Assembly (NCBI GenBank): GCA_025360125.1
Contig: JANYCU010000016.1
Location: 50,716-114,715, forward strand
Length of the DNA stretch: 64,000 bases
Source of the DNA: Armatimonadota bacterium
GTDB taxonomy: Bacteria; Armatimonadota; Fimbriimonadia; Fimbriimonadales; Fimbriimonadaceae
Direction: 5' to 3'
The position numbers and the translations under genes are program-made. The first letter of the stretch is position 1; every line of letters starts with the position of its first letter. Of the stretch, positions 49,216 through 58,332 are shown piece by piece. The notes beneath the pieces are model-generated. The model worked only from the letters and a program-made list of their open reading frames with translations. It was not told where the DNA came from and did not search any database.

Positions 49216-51129
49216 TTATGCGTTAACTTGGACGACTTCGAAGGCCTCGACACGGTCGCCTTCAGCATATCCTTCCCAGTCACCAAAAGTAATACCACAC
49301 TCTTGACCAACCGACATTTCTCGAACGTCGTCTTTAAAGTGTTTGAGGGTGACAATTTCTCCATCGTGGATAAGTTCCTTGCCTCGATAAACTCGAGCCT
49401 TGGCACCACGAGTGACTTTGCCTTCGGTGATGTACGAACCAGCGACGATCCCCTTCTTGGAGAAGGACATCTTGACTCGAATTTCGGCTTCACCGATGAA
49501 TTGCTCTTCGAATTTTGGCTTAAGCATTCCTTTGACGGCGGCCTCGATATCTTCAATCAATTCATAGATGATGGAGTAGGTTCGAATTTCAACCTTTCGT
49601 TTCTCGGCTTCCTTCTTGGCTTCGCCTTCGGGCTTTACGTTGAATCCAACGACGATTGAGTCGGATGCGGCGGCGAGATCGATATCGGCTTTGGTGATTT
49701 GGCCAACGCCGCTGAGAATGATTTTAGCTTCGACTTCGTCATTCTTGACCTTCTCGAGCATGCCTTTGACTGCTTCGACTGAACCGTGAACATCGGCCTT
49801 GACGATGAGGTTGAGGTCTCGGATTCCGTCGTCCTTCATTCGGTTTCGAAGGTCTCGAAGGGTGAGTCCTCGTCCACCGCTGGTCAGGTTCTTGGCTCGG
49901 TCCTTTTGGACTCGTGACTCGGCTTCGATTCGGGCACCGCGTTCGTCCTCAAAGAATTCGATTTTGTCGCCTGCGGATGGTACATCGCTCATTCCGAGGA
50001 CTTCGACGGGCATGGATGGTCCGGCTTCGGTCATCTTTTCGCCACGGTAGTCGGTCATCGCCTTGATTCGACCGAATGTGCTGCCGACCACAAGGGCATC
50101 GCCCGCTCGGAGGGTTCCGTTCTCGATGAGGAGGGTTGCTACAGGGCCGCGACCTTTTTCGAGCTTGGATTCGATAACGGTGCCTTGGAGGTCGCCGCGA
50201 GGATCCGCTTTGAGCTCCATGATTTCCGCTTGGAGGAGGATGAGTTCGAGTAGCTCGGGAACGCCCTTTCCGGTCAACGCGGAGACGTTGGCCACGATGG
50301 TTTGTCCGCCGTAGGATTCGGCAATTACATTGTGCTCGGTCAATTGCTGAAGCACTCGCTCTGCATTGGCGCCTTCTTTATCCATTTTGTTGACGGCGAC
50401 AATCATTGGGACGTTCGCGGCTTGGATGTGCTGGATCGCTTCAATGGTTTGGGGCATGATTCCGTCATCACCCGCAACGACCAAGATTGCGATGTCGGTA
50501 ACTTGGGCTCCACGAGCGCGCATGTTGGTGAAAGCAGCGTGACCTGGAGTATCGAGGAAGGTGATGACGCCTTCTGGAAGAGTGACCTGGTAGGCACCGA
50601 TGTGCTGAGTAATGCCGCCAAATTCTTTTCCGGCGACGTTTTCTTTACGGATGTAGTCGAGAAGGGAAGTCTTGCCATGGTCGACGTGACCCATGATGGT
50701 GACGACGGGTGGACGATGAATTTTCTCGCCTGGCTTTGGTCCGGCCACAGCCTTAGGTTTAGGCTTGGAAGCGGCGGCGGATGCGACGGCATATTGGTAG
50801 CCGTACCCTTCAACGATTTTACGGGCTTCGTCTTCGGTGAGCGGGTTGCCAATTGCTTTCATGATTCGGAACTTGGCGATCAAGCTCTTTTGCATGTCGG
50901 TGGCAGGAACATCGAGGGCAAACGCGAGATCGCGCGGGCTTGAATTTGGTTTTAGGGTGACCAGTTTGTTTTCAAGATGCTCGAGGCATCCTCCCCTGAC
51001 CAATTCAACCGTTTCTTTGTCGGCTTCGAAGGAAGTGCCTTCGTAGCTGATTCCGAGATCGTTCAGCACCGAGAACACTTGTCCTGGTGTGAGTTCGAAC
51101 TCTTTCGCGATATCGGCGATGTTTGTCAT
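49216..51129 (-). CDS. infB: translation initiation factor IF-2
   Basis: 637 aa from the ATG at 51129 ([20 protein letters not shown]), 12 nt after the ylxR stop; a start at 51156 would overlap ylxR. A short N-terminal region replaces the long disordered one of many bacteria. The G domain has [18 protein letters not shown] (G1), [12 protein letters not shown] (G2), [20 protein letters not shown] (G3) and [12 protein letters not shown] (G4), followed by domains II, III and IV to the end. It brings initiator tRNA to the 30S subunit. Confidence 0.96.
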   Translation of the reverse strand: MTNIADIAKEFELTPGQVFSVLNDLGISYEGTSFEADKETVELVRGGCLEHLENKLVTLKPNSSPRDLAFALDVPATDMQKSLIAKFRIMKAIGNPLTEDEARKIVEGYGYQYAVASAAASKPKPKAVAGPKPGEKIHRPPVVTIMGHVDHGKTSLLDYIRKENVAGKEFGGITQHIGAYQVTLPEGVITFLDTPGHAAFTNMRARGAQVTDIAILVVAGDDGIMPQTIEAIQHIQAANVPMIVAVNKMDKEGANAERVLQQLTEHNVIAESYGGQTIVANVSALTGKGVPELLELILLQAEIMELKADPRGDLQGTVIESKLEKGRGPVATLLIENGTLRAGDALVVGSTFGRIKAMTDYRGEKMTEAGPSMPVEVLGMSDVPSAGDKIEFFEDERGARIEAESRVQKDRAKNLTSGGRGLTLRDLRNRMKDDGIRDLNLIVKADVHGSVEAVKGMLEKVKNDEVEAKIILSGVGQITKADIDLAAASDSIVVGFNVKPEGEAKKEAEKRKVEIRTYSIIYELIEDIEAAVKGMLKPKFEEQFIGEAEIRVKMSFSKKGIVAGSYITEGKVTRGAKARVYRGKELIHDGEIVTLKHFKDDVREMSVGQECGITFGDWEGYAEGDRVEAFEVVQVNA

Positions 51130-51140
51130 GTTTGCTTTCT

Positions 51141-51398
51141 TTACCTCAGTTTGCATAATAAGTCTTGGATTGGGGCCTCGGTTGAGGCAATTTGCTTGGT
51201 TTTAAATGCGCGATGCAGTCGGCCTTTTTGAGTTACCGATTCGATGCAGGGCCGTGATTGACAGACGTAGGCACTCCTTCCCACACCTGTGAAGTGTGAA
51301 AGTGAGTTGTCGGCCAATAAAGAGAGCCGAAATAGGCTCTCTTGAGATTGTTTACTGCGACAAGAAACGCAGGTCCGAATTGGTGTATGGCTTGGCAC
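51141..51398 (-). CDS. ylxR: YlxR-family (DUF448) RNA-binding protein
   Basis: 85 aa. IRTCVSCRSKQSQESLFRLS followed by GVGRSAYVCQSRPCIES and LHRAFKT is the YlxR pattern (RTCxxCR near the start, GRGAYxC in the middle). The family is a small RNA- or nucleoid-binding protein placed between nusA and infB in many bacteria, as here. It starts 14 nt after the nusA stop. Confidence 0.92.
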   Translation of the reverse strand: MPSHTPIRTCVSCRSKQSQESLFRLSLLADNSLSHFTGVGRSAYVCQSRPCIESVTQKGRLHRAFKTKQIASTEAPIQDLLCKLR

Positions 51399-51412
51399 TG
51401 TTGAACATCACC

Positions 51413-52483
51413 TCACCCTCGTACCCGCTCAGCGGCCGCTTGGGTTTCGCTGCGGATGTCGATGGTCCAACCAGTAAGACGTGCTGCCAATCGGACATTT
51501 TGGCCGCCTTTACCGATAGCAAGAGAAAGTTGGTTTTCTGGAACAACCACGTAAGCGTGCTTCTCCATTTCTCCTCGTTCATTTTGCTTTTCGGTGAGTT
51601 TGATCGTGTTCACCTTTGCGGGTGAAAGGGCTTCGACAATAAATTCTTTAGGATCATCTTTCCATGGGACCACGTCAATTTTTTCATCGTTGAGTTCATC
51701 AACGATGGCTTGAACACGGGCGCCGCGTGGACCGATGCATGCACCGATCGGATCGACTCGCTCATCTGAGGTGGCGACTGCGACTTTACTTCGCTGGCCA
51801 GGTTCGCGGGCAACGCTCTTGATCGTGACGATTCCGGAGCCGATTTCGGGGATTTCCAATTCGAATAATTTGCGGAGCAAGTTGGGATGAGTTCGACTTA
51901 CAATGACTTTCAGTCGTTTTTGTGAGTCGTCCACTTTGTATACGTACACTTTGAGTCGCGTGTTTGGCGTGTATTTTTCGGTGGGAACCTGTTCTCGTCG
52001 AGGTAATTCGGCTTCGACGCGGTTGACCTGAATATAAACATTTTGCTCGTCGCGTCGGGAGACCTGTCCAGTCACGATGTCGCCCATTTTTTCGGCGAAC
52101 ACGTCGTGGATTCTGCGGGTCTCGGCTTCGCGGAGTTTTTGCGAAAGAACTTGTTTGGCGGTTTGGGCAGCAATTCGACCAAATCTGTTGGGGTCGACAT
52201 CCATTGGGACGAAGTCGCCAATTTCGGCGGCTGGGTTTCGCTTCAATGCTTCGACAAGGCTCATTTGGAAGCTTGGCTCGGTAACCACGCCAACGACCTC
52301 TTTTTCGACACTTGCGGTCATACCCTTGGTAGGATCGAGTTTGACACTTACTTCGCCTCTCGCACCAACGTACTTCTTGTACGCAGCAGCAAGGGCCTCC
52401 TCAAGCTCTGCTTGAAGCTCCTCAAGTGGCAGATCACGCTCTTGCGCAATCTGATTTAGTTGATGTAATACATCTCCTTCCAT
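51413..52483 (-). CDS. nusA: transcription termination/antitermination factor NusA
   Basis: 356 aa, the short form without C-terminal acidic repeats. The N-terminal RNA-polymerase-binding domain (about 1-125, with [20 protein letters not shown]) is followed by an S1 domain ([20 protein letters not shown]), KH1 ([20 protein letters not shown]) and KH2 ([20 protein letters not shown]). rimP, the usual gene before nusA, is absent. A leader terminator lies 37 nt upstream of the ATG. Confidence 0.96.
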   Translation of the reverse strand: MEGDVLHQLNQIAQERDLPLEELQAELEEALAAAYKKYVGARGEVSVKLDPTKGMTASVEKEVVGVVTEPSFQMSLVEALKRNPAAEIGDFVPMDVDPNRFGRIAAQTAKQVLSQKLREAETRRIHDVFAEKMGDIVTGQVSRRDEQNVYIQVNRVEAELPRREQVPTEKYTPNTRLKVYVYKVDDSQKRLKVIVSRTHPNLLRKLFELEIPEIGSGIVTIKSVAREPGQRSKVAVATSDERVDPIGACIGPRGARVQAIVDELNDEKIDVVPWKDDPKEFIVEALSPAKVNTIKLTEKQNERGEMEKHAYVVVPENQLSLAIGKGGQNVRLAARLTGWTIDIRSETQAAAERVRG

Positions 52484-52519
52484 CGTGCTTCTACCTTTTA
52501 TCCCCAGAAATTCGGGAAC

Positions 52520-52542
52520 AAAAAAGGCGGCTATAAGCCACC
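52520..52542 (-). terminator. leader terminator (attenuator) upstream of nusA
   Basis: On the minus strand GGTGGCT-TAT-AGCCGCC is followed by six T. It lies between the likely promoter at 52573-52581 and the nusA start at 52483. Transcripts must read through it to reach nusA, so NusA could control its own operon. Confidence 0.72.
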
Positions 52543-52572
52543 CAGGATTGATTGCCCGAACTGTCTACCGTT

Positions 52573-52581
52573 ATTGTAGCA
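52573..52581 (-). promoter_or_regulatory. extended -10 promoter of the nusA operon
   Basis: TGCTACAAT on the minus strand: a TGn extension and a -10 of TACAAT. The predicted start near 52566 gives a leader of about 83 nt containing the terminator. Confidence 0.55.
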
Positions 52582-52591
52582 CATCAGGGTC

Positions 52592-52778
52592 GATGATGGC
52601 GAGGGCGAGGGCGGGGGAAGCGATGTCGATGGCGATGGCGATGGCGATGGCGATGGCGATGGAAACGGACGAAGCGAGGGCAAGGGCGATGGCGAGGGAA
52701 GCGATGTCGAGGGCAAGGGCGATGGCGATGGCGAGGGCGATGACGAGGGCTAGGGCGATGGCGATGGCGATGGCGAAC
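52592..52778. repeat. imperfect GGCGAT/GGCGAG hexanucleotide repeat
   Basis: About 187 bp of 6-bp units, mostly GGCGAT, GGCGAG and GGCAAG, with two interruptions that share a GGAAGCGATGTCGA block. It lies directly upstream of the nusA promoter. Long open frames here encode only SP or IA repeats and are not credible. A perfect version of the same unit ends the window. Confidence 0.85.
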
Positions 52779-52861
52779 GAAGCTTCCAGCCATATGTCTC
52801 GGGCCAGCCATTGCATTTCTTCGCTTGTGGCTAGCAGCTTGACGCTTGAAGCTACAAGGTC

Positions 52862-53704
52862 TTATTTAACATTGATGGTTTCTTCGATTCGGTTGAGGGT
52901 TGGAGCGATGCGCACGACTTGATAGGAGTCGTTTGACTTTACCAAGGCCCAAATGGCGCCGTCGAACATGGTAATGCGGCCAAAGAGTTGGTCAGGCAGG
53001 ATTGGGGTTTTGTTTCCGGTTTTTTGGTCAATTCGGAAGAGCTTGCCGTATGCGTCATCGTAGCTTGACGGGTCTTTGACGATGGTTAATGCGGTATCGG
53101 CATCGACGATTGCCGCAGAATAGAAATCCTTGTTTTTGATCGGGGTCGTAATCTTCGTTTTGATGTCATAGACTTCCATGCCTTCATGGCCAGGCGCACC
53201 GTAATTCTGCTCAAGGAGGGCCTGTTCGTCGGCCGAAATTTGGGGGGATGAAGTGCCGACGAATTGCGGGTTGAGGGTTTCAAATCCGCCTTTTTCGGTC
53301 CACATGTAGAGTCGTGGGTAGACCGATTGTGGATTTGACTTGGATGAGGGATCGTTCTCGTAGTGAGTGAAGAAGACGGCTCGGTTTTTCGACGAGACGA
53401 TGATGTTTTCGGCGGGTCCGGAGTGGCGGAAGGCCTTGCCGTCCTTGAAGATTTCGATTTGCGATCCGGTTGTTCGGGCGGTTAACGTTGGGCTTTTTAG
53501 CTTTTTGATGATGCTTCGCTCGGGGGTAGAGCCCCAGGTTTGTTTGTGGAAAACGAGGTTGCCGTTATCAACCATGAGGTAGCGCTCGGTTCGGAATGTG
53601 TGCCGTGCGTCGCCGACGAGTTTTCCAGCAAACCTGGCACCGACTGCTATTACGATCACTACGATGACAAGAATCCAAGCCCAAACTGACGATTTCTTTT
53701 GCAT
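52862..53704 (-). CDS. hypothetical membrane-anchored beta-propeller-like protein
   Basis: 280 aa from the ATG at 53704. One N-terminal membrane segment (WAWILVIVVIVIAVGARFAG, about residues 7-26) is followed by about 240 residues of short strands with turns like NGNLVFHKQTWGS, ENIIVSSKNRAVFF and TMFDGAIWALVKSNDSYQVV, resembling a WD/PQQ-type propeller. Longer starts at 53737 or 53791 are possible. Periplasmic side likely. No named family. Confidence 0.65.
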   Translation of the reverse strand: MQKKSSVWAWILVIVVIVIAVGARFAGKLVGDARHTFRTERYLMVDNGNLVFHKQTWGSTPERSIIKKLKSPTLTARTTGSQIEIFKDGKAFRHSGPAENIIVSSKNRAVFFTHYENDPSSKSNPQSVYPRLYMWTEKGGFETLNPQFVGTSSPQISADEQALLEQNYGAPGHEGMEVYDIKTKITTPIKNKDFYSAAIVDADTALTIVKDPSSYDDAYGKLFRIDQKTGNKTPILPDQLFGRITMFDGAIWALVKSNDSYQVVRIAPTLNRIEETINVK

Positions 53705-53814
53705 TATCGAGTGATTACGCCGGATGGCGTTGATTCGTAGCATATCCCAAGAGATATCTTCACGGGGCAAATAGAGGAGAATCGCCCTCACCCTTGCCCT
53801 AGCCCTTATGGATG

Positions 53815-53820
53815 TAAACT
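53815..53820 (+). promoter_or_regulatory. -10 element, leaderless spacing
   Basis: TAAACT ends 6 nt before the GTG at 53827 (spacer ATAGGG). No separate Shine-Dalgarno. Confidence 0.5.
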
Positions 53821-53826
53821 ATAGGG

Positions 53827-54771
53827 GTGGATCGAATTCTTCTTGCTGCCCCTCGCGGATTTTGCGCCGGAGTCGCATATGCAATCGAGATTGTCGATTT
53901 GGCTTTGAAGGTGTACGGCGCGCCGCTTTATGTGCGCCATGCGATTGTTCATAACGAATGGGTAGTCAAGAATTTCGAGAGCCAGGGCGTTATTTTTGTT
54001 GAAGAGATTGCGGATATTCCGGTTGGTTCCACCGTTGTTTTTAGCGCCCACGGGGTTTCACCTGAAGTTCGTCAACAGTCTCGAGAGCGGAATTTGAAAA
54101 TGGTCGATGCGACCTGCCCACTCGTGACCAAGGTCCACAACGAAGCTAAGCATTACGCGGCTAAGGACTTTTTCATGATTTACATTGGCCACCGGGGCCA
54201 TGTCGAGGCCGAAGGCACGATGGGCGAAGCACCGGATCGGATGGTGCTGGTGGAGACTCCTCAGGATGCCGAAGAGCTCGATATTCCGCATTATCCTCAT
54301 TTGGCGGTTTTATCGCAAACGACGTTGTCGGTTGATGAAGTGATGGCGACAATGGCGGTGCTTGAGCGACGATTCCCGCATCTGCAGAAGCCCGCTAAGG
54401 GGGACATATGTTACGCGACGACGAACCGCCAGATGGCGATTCGGGAGTTAGCGAAGGAGTCGGATTTGGTTTTGGTGGTTGGTTCGACGACGTCTTCGAA
54501 CTCGAATCGGTTGCGTGAGGTTGCCGAGCAGTATGGCACCGAGTCTTATTTGCTGAGTAGCGTGGATGAAGTTCGACCTGAGTGGCGGACGAATTATAAG
54601 ACCGTGGGGATTTCTTCTGGGGCGTCGACGCCGGAGGTCTTGGTGGAGGACATCATTGGGGCTTTGCTTGATGGTCGGACGAATATTCCGGTCGACATTT
54701 TGGAGACGATCAAGGAAGACGTGGCGTTCAAGCCAAACCGGGAATTGCTCGAACTCGCTCAGGCGAAGTAA
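53827..54771 (+). CDS. ispH: 4-hydroxy-3-methylbut-2-enyl diphosphate reductase
   Basis: 314 aa from a GTG. The three iron-sulfur Cys are Cys13 (LLAAPRGFCAGVAYAI), the Cys in MVDATCPLVTKVHNEA and the Cys in AKGDICYATTNRQMAI. The catalytic Glu lies in GHRGHVEAEGTMGEA, and VVGSTTSSNSNRL binds substrate. It makes IPP and DMAPP in the last step of the MEP pathway. TAAACT-N6-GTG points to a leaderless mRNA. The 3' end is followed by a RAYT/REP cassette. Confidence 0.96.
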   Translation: MDRILLAAPRGFCAGVAYAIEIVDLALKVYGAPLYVRHAIVHNEWVVKNFESQGVIFVEEIADIPVGSTVVFSAHGVSPEVRQQSRERNLKMVDATCPLVTKVHNEAKHYAAKDFFMIYIGHRGHVEAEGTMGEAPDRMVLVETPQDAEELDIPHYPHLAVLSQTTLSVDEVMATMAVLERRFPHLQKPAKGDICYATTNRQMAIRELAKESDLVLVVGSTTSSNSNRLREVAEQYGTESYLLSSVDEVRPEWRTNYKTVGISSGASTPEVLVEDIIGALLDGRTNIPVDILETIKEDVAFKPNRELLELAQAK

Positions 54772-54829
54772 CCATGTGGAGTGACGCGCCTCTTTCCTAC
54801 TGTGCCAGGGCTTGGAGGACGGAGCAGTG

Positions 54830-54881
54830 TGTGGAGTGCGCGAATTTATTCGCGCTCTGGCCTGCGAGATTTATCTCGCTG
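54830..54881 (+). repeat. REP element, left of RAYT 1
   Basis: TGTGGAGT, hairpin GCGCGAA-TTTA-TTCGCGC, linker TCTGGCCT, hairpin GCGAGAT-TT-ATCTCGC, then TG. Stem sequences differ from the other REPs but pairing is kept. Confidence 0.82.
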
Positions 54882-54883
54882 TC

Positions 54884-55405
54884 TTAAAAGTCGTCTTCGA
54901 TCGAGACACCGTCGTAAGGAAAAGACATGACTGTTTCGTAGAATGCACGATCTGCTTTCGTCTTGAACCAGTGCATGCTGCAATAAGGATAGTTCTCCGG
55001 CATCACATTGAGGTGCTTTCGAGGGTTGTTGTGAACGTAGGCTAGGCGAGCTAAGTATGATTTCTCGTTTGTCAGATGTGTATCTCGGCAGCGATACCAA
55101 ACTTTTCGCCCCAACTGGTTGTCCAGCCGATTGATATGCAAGGCAGATCTGGCATGAATAAATTTCGAAAGTCGCCGAACTCCATCATCGCCCGGTGAAA
55201 TTCCGACCAAATGATAGTGATTTGAGAAAACGGCCCATGCTTGTAATTCCCATCCGGTTTCGAGGGCGACTTCAAATAATGTGTCTTGCAACAACTTTAG
55301 GCGATCTTCGCCCTTAAAGTTATGCTCCTTGTGATAGGTTCCAGCAGTGACAATGCAAAGGCCCGGTCCCTTAACAATCTTACTTGGAGCATGGGGCCAG
55401 GACAT
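54884..55405 (-). CDS. REP-associated tyrosine transposase (RAYT), copy 1
   Basis: 173 aa. It opens MSWPHAPSKIVKGPGLCIVT and AGTYHKEHNF; the HUH motif is FSNHYHLVGI (about residues 62-71) and the catalytic Tyr region is GRKVWYRCRDTHLTNE followed by YLARLAYVHNNPRKHLNV. All key residues appear intact. It aligns along its full length with copy 2 at 59991 and clearly shares ancestry. RAYTs cut and join single-stranded REP hairpins. TAGAAT ends 6 nt before the ATG. Confidence 0.9.
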   Translation of the reverse strand: MSWPHAPSKIVKGPGLCIVTAGTYHKEHNFKGEDRLKLLQDTLFEVALETGWELQAWAVFSNHYHLVGISPGDDGVRRLSKFIHARSALHINRLDNQLGRKVWYRCRDTHLTNEKSYLARLAYVHNNPRKHLNVMPENYPYCSMHWFKTKADRAFYETVMSFPYDGVSIEDDF

Positions 55406-55411
55406 TGTTTA

Positions 55412-55417
55412 ATTCTA
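55412..55417 (-). promoter_or_regulatory. -10 element, leaderless spacing
   Basis: TAGAAT on the minus strand ends 6 nt before the ATG of RAYT copy 1 (spacer TAAACA). Copy 2 has the same hexamer 8 nt from its ATG. Confidence 0.5.
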
Positions 55418-55432
55418 ACCCGAATCGCCTTT

Positions 55433-55486
55433 CAGCACAATAAATTGCGCAGGCCAAAGCGCCGATAAATCAGCGCACTCCACATG
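55433..55486 (-). repeat. REP element, right of RAYT 1
   Basis: CA, hairpin GCACAAT-AA-ATTGCGC (one mismatch), linker AGGCCAAA, hairpin GCGCCGAT-AA-ATCAGCGC (one mismatch), then ACTCCACA. Opposite orientation to the left REP. Confidence 0.8.
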
Positions 55487-55599
55487 GCTCTTCCCTAATT
55501 TGCAACTCTCGCTTCTTTGAGAAAGCTTTGGCTTTAGCCAGACGCTAATGTTCCGGTTCAACCAGTAGGCATAATTCCTGGGCGGAATATGGTTCTTTT

Positions 55600-55633
55600 T
55601 GTGGAGTGCACCATTAAATTGGCGCACTCCACA
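55600..55633. repeat. REP-end palindrome
   Basis: TGTGGAGTGC and GCACTCCACA form 10-bp inverted arms around CCATTAAATTGG. It is one hairpin of the REP with the end sequence on both sides, possibly a deletion product or minimal REP dimer. Confidence 0.7.
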
Positions 55634-55641
55634 TTGAACTA

Positions 55642-56649
55642 TCAAGGGAGTTTTGCTGGTGGAGTGTAATAAGACCAGCTTCGTTTCATCGAATTGATAG
55701 TTAGGAGCAGTTTGTGTGGCAAGATGTCAGCCGGAACGAGGAAGAAATACCGCCCTTTGACCGTGGTTCCTGGCTGAATGTCTTGACCTAGATAGCTGTC
55801 GGAAGTTTCACCGAGCAGGGTGCTGTTCCAACCAATGGTCTTGTTGTCATTCGCTTCAAGAGTGAGGCTGATGTACTGGAAGCCGATGGGGATTGGGCGA
55901 AGCATTGAATTGGTGAAGCTGGCCTTGAGTACCAGATATTGTTCGCCTGGTCCTGGCTTGTGTCCCATGATTTCGTCTCGGGTATAGACCATGTCATCGA
56001 TCTTGAAATCAAGCGCACCGACCTGAAGAACGGAGGCATAGGGTTGGATGCCGATGATCGGGAACATATCAATCGTGTTCTTCGCAAACGCCGATTTCAT
56101 CGGGGTGAGCTTGCCAGTCAAATCGTATCTGAGGACCTTTGAATCACCCCGTTGCACGATGACCTTTGGCACTTGGCCGGATTCATGGATTGGGATAACC
56201 ACGGTGCACTTCACCTTTTGGGCTTGCTTGAGGCTTTGGCTCATGTGGGTTTTCTTGGTTCCGTTAAGGAGATAGCCGCGGAATTCGTAGTTCTCGTCGT
56301 CGGGGGAGACGACGGTGAATTTGAACGTGCTTGAACTGAGAGATTGTTCCTTGAGCACGGGGTTTTGAACCGAGAAGTTAAGGATGAGTAGTCGCTCGTG
56401 CTCGCCCGCCACAAAGAGGTCGTCGGGAGCTGGGAATCGACCTTCGACGCTGACTGAGTCGAGCGTGAAGAGAAGCTCTGAGCCAGCGGCACCCATCTTG
56501 TAAATCGTGCCGATTTTGCCGTTGTCACCGGGCATCTGCGGAATGCCAGTGTTGGCCGCGCCGCCTTGGTGAGTTTTTGGACTGGCAATCGAAACGGTAA
56601 AGCCGAGGAGGAGGGTGGCGAGGGATGCGAAAAGTCTTCCTGGTTTCAT
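55642..56649 (-). CDS. secreted protein with two DUF4352-like domains
   Basis: 335 aa with a signal peptide (LFASLATLLLGFTVSIASP). Two similar beta-rich halves (about 55-175: LLFTLDSVSVEGRFPAPDDL, RLLILNFSVQNPVLKEQSLS; about 200-330: LDFKIDDMVYTRDEI, YLVLKASFTNSMLRPIPIGF) resemble DUF4352/TRF2-like immunoglobulin-fold domains. Likely periplasmic or surface. TATCCT lies 8 nt upstream of the ATG. Function unknown. Confidence 0.65.
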   Translation of the reverse strand: MKPGRLFASLATLLLGFTVSIASPKTHQGGAANTGIPQMPGDNGKIGTIYKMGAAGSELLFTLDSVSVEGRFPAPDDLFVAGEHERLLILNFSVQNPVLKEQSLSSSTFKFTVVSPDDENYEFRGYLLNGTKKTHMSQSLKQAQKVKCTVVIPIHESGQVPKVIVQRGDSKVLRYDLTGKLTPMKSAFAKNTIDMFPIIGIQPYASVLQVGALDFKIDDMVYTRDEIMGHKPGPGEQYLVLKASFTNSMLRPIPIGFQYISLTLEANDNKTIGWNSTLLGETSDSYLGQDIQPGTTVKGRYFFLVPADILPHKLLLTINSMKRSWSYYTPPAKLP

Positions 56650-56679
56650 GAGATTTTAGGATACAGGTTTGCCCGAGAA

Positions 56680-57942
56680 ATGTGTGAGATTCTCTGGGTT
56701 CGTAGAGACAATTCTGGACAGATTTTGATTTTTTGGGGGAGGGAGTTTTGGTGGAACATCTGGCAGGGCCTTTGCCGTATTTTTTCTGTGCTAACAGTTT
56801 TATGTATGGCCGCGATGATGCGGACGACGTTTGATGATTCGTATCCACAGAAGTTGGTGGGGAAGATGGCTCCGGCCTTGAATTTTGAATCGGTCCTTGC
56901 CGACAACAATTCGGTTAATTCACCTAAGATTCAGCTGAAAGGAAAGGTTACGCTCATTGACTTTTGGTTCACGACATGCGGGCCGTGTCGGGCGTCTGTC
57001 CCTCATCTGAATAAGCTTGTGAGAGAGTTTAGTCCGAAGGGCCTGCAGACTTTTGCGATCACGTTTGAAACGGCAAATGTCGTTCAGGACTATCTTAAGT
57101 TGGTGCCGATCGCGGCTCCGATCGGCGTCGACGTGGCTCGAAATACAATCAAGTCTTATGGTGTCAACGCCTATCCGACAACGTTTCTGATTGGTCGGGA
57201 CGGCAAGGTCATCGCTTGCGCAAGCCCGGACTCTTTTACCGAACAAATTATTTCGGATGCGCTGGCTGGCAAGCCGGTCAAAGTCCGACAAACAGTGTTT
57301 AAGCCCGTCACCGCTGCCGAAATCAATGCGACTCCATCGCTTGATACCGGAACTCCAGCACTTTCGTCATTCCGGATCGTTCCGACCACCATGAAAGGCT
57401 CATCGTCCTTCTCGATCACCTCGGCAAAGGCATCAATCAGGGGAGTTCCACTCGATCGAATGCTTCAGTACCTGTACAATCTCGAGCCAGGCCAGTACAA
57501 GATGAACTTGCTTCCCGAAGAGAGGCTTTTCGATGCTGAGGCCCTTGTTCCCGGAGCCACCGGGAGTACGGCGAGTGATCTTCTCAAAGCAGCACTTATT
57601 TCGACATTCCATTTGACCATCAAGGTTGAATATCATCCGACAAAGGTCGCGGTCTTTCGCATCAAGGGTGCCCTTAAAGGCGTCAAGCCATGGGACGGCA
57701 AGACTCGGAGCGCAACCGGAAACGACTATCGGGGAATGACGTTAGCTTCGATCATCGATAGCGTGGCTTACGAATTAAAGCTTCCCGGGGTCGATGAGAC
57801 AAAAGACAAGAATCGATACGACTTCTCGATGGACTTTGACTATTCAAAGCCACTCGACGCCCAGAGCCTAGAAAAATTCGGACTCGAAGTGACCCGAGAG
57901 ACGAGAGATATGCCGTTTACAACGATCACACAAGGGAAGTAA
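56680..57942 (+). CDS. thioredoxin (TlpA-like) domain fused to a DUF3738-like domain
   Basis: About 420 aa; the start is uncertain (ATG 56680, GTG 56788 or ATG 56806). After a hydrophobic N-terminus, residues about 65-195 form a TlpA/ResA-type thioredoxin fold with CGPC in FWFTTCGPCRASVPHL and the cis-Pro block VNAYPTTFLIGRDGKV. The C-terminal 180 residues (GVPLDRMLQYLYNLEPGQYK, TASDLLKAALISTFHLTIKV, YRGMTLASIIDSVAYELKLP) resemble the soil-associated DUF3738/TIGR03435 family. Probably a periplasmic disulfide reductase with an unknown partner domain. Confidence 0.78.
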   Translation: MCEILWVRRDNSGQILIFWGREFWWNIWQGLCRIFSVLTVLCMAAMMRTTFDDSYPQKLVGKMAPALNFESVLADNNSVNSPKIQLKGKVTLIDFWFTTCGPCRASVPHLNKLVREFSPKGLQTFAITFETANVVQDYLKLVPIAAPIGVDVARNTIKSYGVNAYPTTFLIGRDGKVIACASPDSFTEQIISDALAGKPVKVRQTVFKPVTAAEINATPSLDTGTPALSSFRIVPTTMKGSSSFSITSAKASIRGVPLDRMLQYLYNLEPGQYKMNLLPEERLFDAEALVPGATGSTASDLLKAALISTFHLTIKVEYHPTKVAVFRIKGALKGVKPWDGKTRSATGNDYRGMTLASIIDSVAYELKLPGVDETKDKNRYDFSMDFDYSKPLDAQSLEKFGLEVTRETRDMPFTTITQGK

Positions 57943-58004
57943 AGGAAAGTTATCCGTTCGCTAAATCCGGGACGACTTCAACAGTCCGCTTTTAATACAA
58001 GGGG

Positions 58005-58010
58005 TAGCCT
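58005..58010 (+). promoter_or_regulatory. -10 element, leaderless spacing
   Basis: TAGCCT ends 7 nt before the ATG at 58018. Confidence 0.42.
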
Positions 58011-58017
58011 AGCGATT

Positions 58018-58206
58018 ATGGAAAAGTGGGAATATCGATGGGTAGAGACTGATCCGAGGAATGACTTTGAATTGGACAAATTCGGCGACCAAGGATGGGA
58101 AGCGGTTTCTGGTACTGTGACCCTCACTGGTGCGGCAACAACGATGGGCACTGGTATCGGCATTAAGTCAACGGTTTGGGTGTTAATGAAACGACGGAAA
58201 TCCTGA
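58018..58206 (+). CDS. DUF4177-family small protein
   Basis: 62 aa. MEKWEYRWVETDPRNDFELD, then KFGDQGWEAVSGTVT and the basic last strand STVWVLMKRRKS, is a complete DUF4177 pattern (WEY start, GWE turn, KR end). No membrane segment. Clearest of four such proteins in the window. Function unknown. Confidence 0.75.
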   Translation: MEKWEYRWVETDPRNDFELDKFGDQGWEAVSGTVTLTGAATTMGTGIGIKSTVWVLMKRRKS

Positions 58207-58332
58207 GCCACAAAGCTTTTGTGACGGTTGAGACCGAAGACGATATTAACGAAGAATCGATGGTTTGGTTAGCCGCAACTTTGGGGATGCATGGTTTGCC
58301 TTCCCTCTTGGGTGACTAGCTGAAGAAGGCGG

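Larger units (their letters stand above)
54830..55486. mobile_element. RAYT cassette 1: transposase gene between inverted REPs
   Basis: The left REP (54830-54881) and right REP (55433-55486) are inverted copies of the same two-hairpin element, and the gene at 54884-55405 fills the space between them. Cassette 2 at 59912-60592 has the same plan. Confidence 0.82.

Noticed and set aside
50302..50943. 213-codon plus-strand open frame inside infB
   Set aside because: Antisense to the IF-2 G domain, which is unmistakable on the minus strand.
52571..52922. Several open frames with SPSPSP, IAIAIA, HRHRHR or MAMAMA repeats
   Set aside because: Produced by the GGCGAT hexamer repeat in every frame; no start site or non-repeat domain.
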